A stretch of DNA of 64,000 nucleotides from Phorcus lineatus (taxonomy: Eukaryota > Mollusca > Gastropoda > Trochida > Trochidae). The notes below the pieces were generated by a model, which had not been told where the DNA came from, did no database searches, and saw only the letters and a program-made list of their open reading frames with translations. The DNA lies in NCBI GenBank assembly GCA_921293015.1, contig OV121086.1, positions 45,339,402-45,403,401 of the forward strand, in the 5' to 3' direction. The position numbers and the translations under genes are program-made. Within the stretch, counting starts at the first letter, position 1. The number at the start of each line of letters is the position of its first letter. Shown here piece after piece: positions 61,507 to 64,000 of the stretch.

Positions 61507-61590
61507 CAAACTGGGGGTGGGATAGCACAGTGGTTAGCGCTTTCAACTTCAGATCACAAGATCTGTGGTTCAAATCCCGTCAGGGGCTCG
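61507..61590 (+). mobile_element. tRNA-derived SINE head
   Basis: TAGCACAGTGGTTAGCGC fits a polymerase III A box and GGTTCAAATCC fits a B box, about 45 bases downstream, as in a tRNA gene. The acceptor and T stems do not pair well and there is no CCA-compatible 3' end. A non-tRNA body (starting GGGGCTCGGCAACTTTGTC) follows. This is the standard layout of a tRNA-derived SINE. The 3' end is not determined. Confidence 0.65.
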
Positions 61591-62878
61591 GCAACTTTGT
61601 CTACAGTAGAGAACTGTTCTACACGCAGTAAGGTTTGGGTGCATTGCTACACTGAAATTCAGCATAGTTTCACACATAGTTTGCTAGTTCCAGCCGATGC
61701 TCGCAGGTTTTACTGCAATGTAGCCACAATCTTTCTCCCTGCAATAAAACTTGCAGCTCTTGAAAGTGGCTTTGTTCAAAAACTCTGTATTCCAAGTTTG
61801 AATATATAAGCAAAAGAACTATCTCAAGATTGTGAAATAGTGTTACTCTGTGGGCAAGCAAGAGGCATTAATACAGATCGTATGATATCACCCTCCCCAG
61901 ATTGTCCAGAAAAGCTCCACTGATTACACATTTTCTGGTAGTTTCACAGCACCGTGAATATATATAGATTCTTCATGAATAAATAACCTGCTTTTCCCTT
62001 TTCAACAATACGCCTTTCACCATTCTATACAGTGGCAAGCCATATTATACAACTGCATAAATATTCAAATATTCAACAGCTCTTGTATGGTAGGGAATCG
62101 ATAGCACACCATCAGTGCATATGTGAAAAACACTGTACATTCATTGACTGTGCATCATTAAAAACAACATAGATGATGTGTATATTCATAATGGTATGGA
62201 TTGAACAAAATTCATGCTGAAACTTGCATATTTTGCATAGTTTCTGTAAAAATGATGAAAGTCAAAGTAAATTAGAATTATCATTTATGCAGTCTTACTC
62301 TAAAGTAGCCAATCATTTTCACTTTTACTCATGCCCTAATTTCGTCATTTGGTATCATGAATGATTCTATTAAAGTAAAGGTTACAGTCCAATATGAGAA
62401 GTGCTCCGATTAAATCGTTGAGAAAACAATTAATAATTGCGTCAGTTCTAAAAATCGTGAATTTGTTTTTGCATTTGTCATTGTAAATCAATTTGACAAT
62501 TTTCCATAATTGAAATTATTTCAAATTTGTAGGTAAACATGTTTCATCGAATTTAATTCAGTAGCTTTGAGTTGGGTTCTATTCCAGGGTATGAAAGTGA
62601 AGCGGCTGCTTACATGTTTTACCCTGAGACGGAATATTCCATAAACTTACTGTTTTTTACTTTTACACTTTGCATATAATTGGAATGCATGGAATACAGT
62701 CCACAGTTCTCATGATATTTCAAAGTCTGTGGATATAGAGAAATTTTCTGAATACTTAATCCCACACTTTTGAGCCACTGGTCATTCAAACAATTTAGCA
62801 TTGGGCTAAGATTTGAACTCAAGCTCCCTTGAAGAGTCAAGTAGATTTGTAAGAGAGAAAAAGCTACATTTTACCAAC
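61591..62878. other. Non-coding stretch; the start may be SINE body
   Basis: 61591-61850 may belong to the SINE. Beyond that AT-rich sequence continues with no supported feature. If the exon at 62879 is real this is the start of its downstream intron. Confidence 0.4.
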
Positions 62879-63053
62879 CTCATTATCAGCTGATCTCCTC
62901 TTGTACCTTGAGACTGGAGAATTGGTACGGGCGGGTTTCGACAGTGCATGTCCTTTTTTCCCAGAATTCTTTGCTCCACCACGTTGAGCTGATCTGGTAG
63001 AAGTTCTGTGGCCATCCTGAGACTTTATCAGAGTTATCTCCCCTTGATCTTGT
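62879..63053 (-). CDS. Internal exon, basic Ser/Arg-rich disordered region
   Basis: On the minus strand 175 bp lie between an acceptor with a T-rich tract (TTTTATTGTTTTTGGTAACAG) and a donor after GATAATGAG (GTTGGT, weak at +3 but with +5 G). One base completes the previous codon, then 58 codons follow without a stop, ending in phase 0. The peptide starts QDQGEITLIKSQDGHRTS and continues with STRSAQRGGAKNSGKKGHAL and ARTNSPVSRYKRRSADNE. It is rich in Ser, Arg, Lys and Gly, with few hydrophobics, as in intrinsically disordered linkers. An overlapping 69-codon ORF from 63015 reads through the donor in another frame and is judged a shadow. Strand and end phase fit splicing to the coiled-coil exon at 20941-21105, which would make a very long intron. 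Family not recognised. Confidence 0.55.
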
Positions 63054-64000
63054 CTGTTACCAAAAACAATAAAATTTTCAATCTAACTTTAAAATGTCTG
63101 AAGTGCTGAACCATTCCTGAATGGGGGACTTCCAGGAATGATAAACAGTTATGAAGGGAATATTCTTTTATGTGGTAGCACTGTTAAACATCAAGTGTAT
63201 GCAGTCAATTTTACACTTTCAACTCAAGAAATATTTCTGAAAATAGTTAGTCCTGTATTTGTAGGTTCTAGAACACCCCTTTGTGTCCAAGTAACTGCAT
63301 GTCCATGACGTTTAAACTGTGCCCTTATAAAGATTATGCCAGATAATACTTAAGATTCTATTGGAAGAAATTGTATCTTTAACTTTCACAGGTGCATTTT
63401 CAGGAAATCTCATAGGATAGTTTTGAATACAATATTTCTATAGCTTTTGCTTAAGAAGAGAAAGAGGAAAACTTTTCAAGGCTGTTAATTCTATAAATTA
63501 TTAATCCAATTGTCTCGACACAAGGTTTCAGCTTTCAAGAGTCCATATTCTGGAGAAGAGATAGATAAAATAAAATTTTATATTTACAGACAGATAGATG
63601 GAAGGACAGACAATCACAAGACACCATTCAAAGCCAAGACCCGTCAGCTCTGTCAGGCCAGATGAGAAGGAATGATAGATAATGTTTGATTCCAATAAAT
63701 CAGAAATGAAAATAATCAAAAACTTCTTAACAACCATAATAACTTATGTATCAGACATGACTTCATTGCTGTTCAAGAGAAAATATTTTCAACAATGTCA
63801 ACTACTTTAAAGTCTCCAATATGCTGATGAACCACTTAGAATGGACTGACCAAGTGACCACTGGCTGTCAGCAGCTAACGGTAGAGAGGCCAATGAATGG
63901 TCACACCAGGGTCAGCGTATTGTTTTGACAGCTCTAGTAATAAGAGTCGGAGCAGAGACCACCAAACTGATTGCTTCCACACTGGTCTGATGAATACGAT
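63054..64000. other. Intron-like end of window
   Basis: Lies upstream of the candidate exon on the minus strand. 63590-63630 has an ACAGACAGATAGATGG-type simple stretch. 63820-64000 is of more even composition but carries no exon I can support. Confidence 0.35.

Noticed and set aside
61507-61580. Functional tRNA gene
   Set aside because: A and B boxes are good but stems do not pair. Interpreted as a SINE head instead.

Overview
The window is AT-rich, intron-dominated animal DNA with no prokaryotic gene layout. There is no long ORF outside a minisatellite, and no rRNA, CRISPR array or intact transposase or reverse-transcriptase ORF. The background is a non-coding sequence carrying many decayed tandem repeats (units of 20-190 bp), tRNA-derived SINE pieces, a hAT-type MITE and fold-back elements. 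This flavour suggests a marine invertebrate, possibly a mollusc or other lophotrochozoan; that assignment is an inference from repeat style only.

Gene content is sparse. The best-supported coding piece is a phase 0/0 exon at 20941-21105 on the minus strand, which encodes 55 residues of charged, Gln/Glu/Arg-rich coiled coil between good splice sites. A second minus-strand exon at 62879-63053 encodes 58 residues of basic, Ser/Arg/Lys-rich disordered sequence. A third candidate lies at 10133-10249 (39 codons, phase 0/0). Strand and phase allow all three to belong to one long minus-strand gene whose introns fill most of the window, but the sequence alone cannot prove this. Weaker splice-bounded candidates are at 15599-15703 and 31863-31939. 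I could not name the protein family.

Layout: 1-900 is a CpG-containing segment with NRF1-like and YY1-like sites and a consensus splice donor, a candidate promoter plus first exon on the plus strand. 1020-2560 is about ten-fold enriched in ACCTG/CAGGT. 4.6-5.4 kb and 8.7-9.5 kb are decayed tandem arrays. From 9.5 to 50 kb the sequence is mostly AT-rich and intron-like, with short repeats, MITE/SINE remnants and islands of higher-complexity DNA that are candidate regulatory elements (11.2, 17.2, 37.9-38.9, 41.5-42.1, 46.1 and 50.3-51.5 kb). 51514-54025 is a 30-bp minisatellite of about 84 units whose consensus contains a perfect hairpin and which is open in two minus-strand frames. 60929-61347 is a hAT-like MITE with an 8-bp target duplication, and a tRNA-derived SINE head follows at 61.5 kb.

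I did not find a convincing new biological system. The observations most worth checking are the hairpin minisatellite and its non-repetitive ORF leader, the CACCTG-dense block, the fold-back with a hammerhead-like CGAAAC core, and the conserved-looking island at 50.3-51.5 kb.
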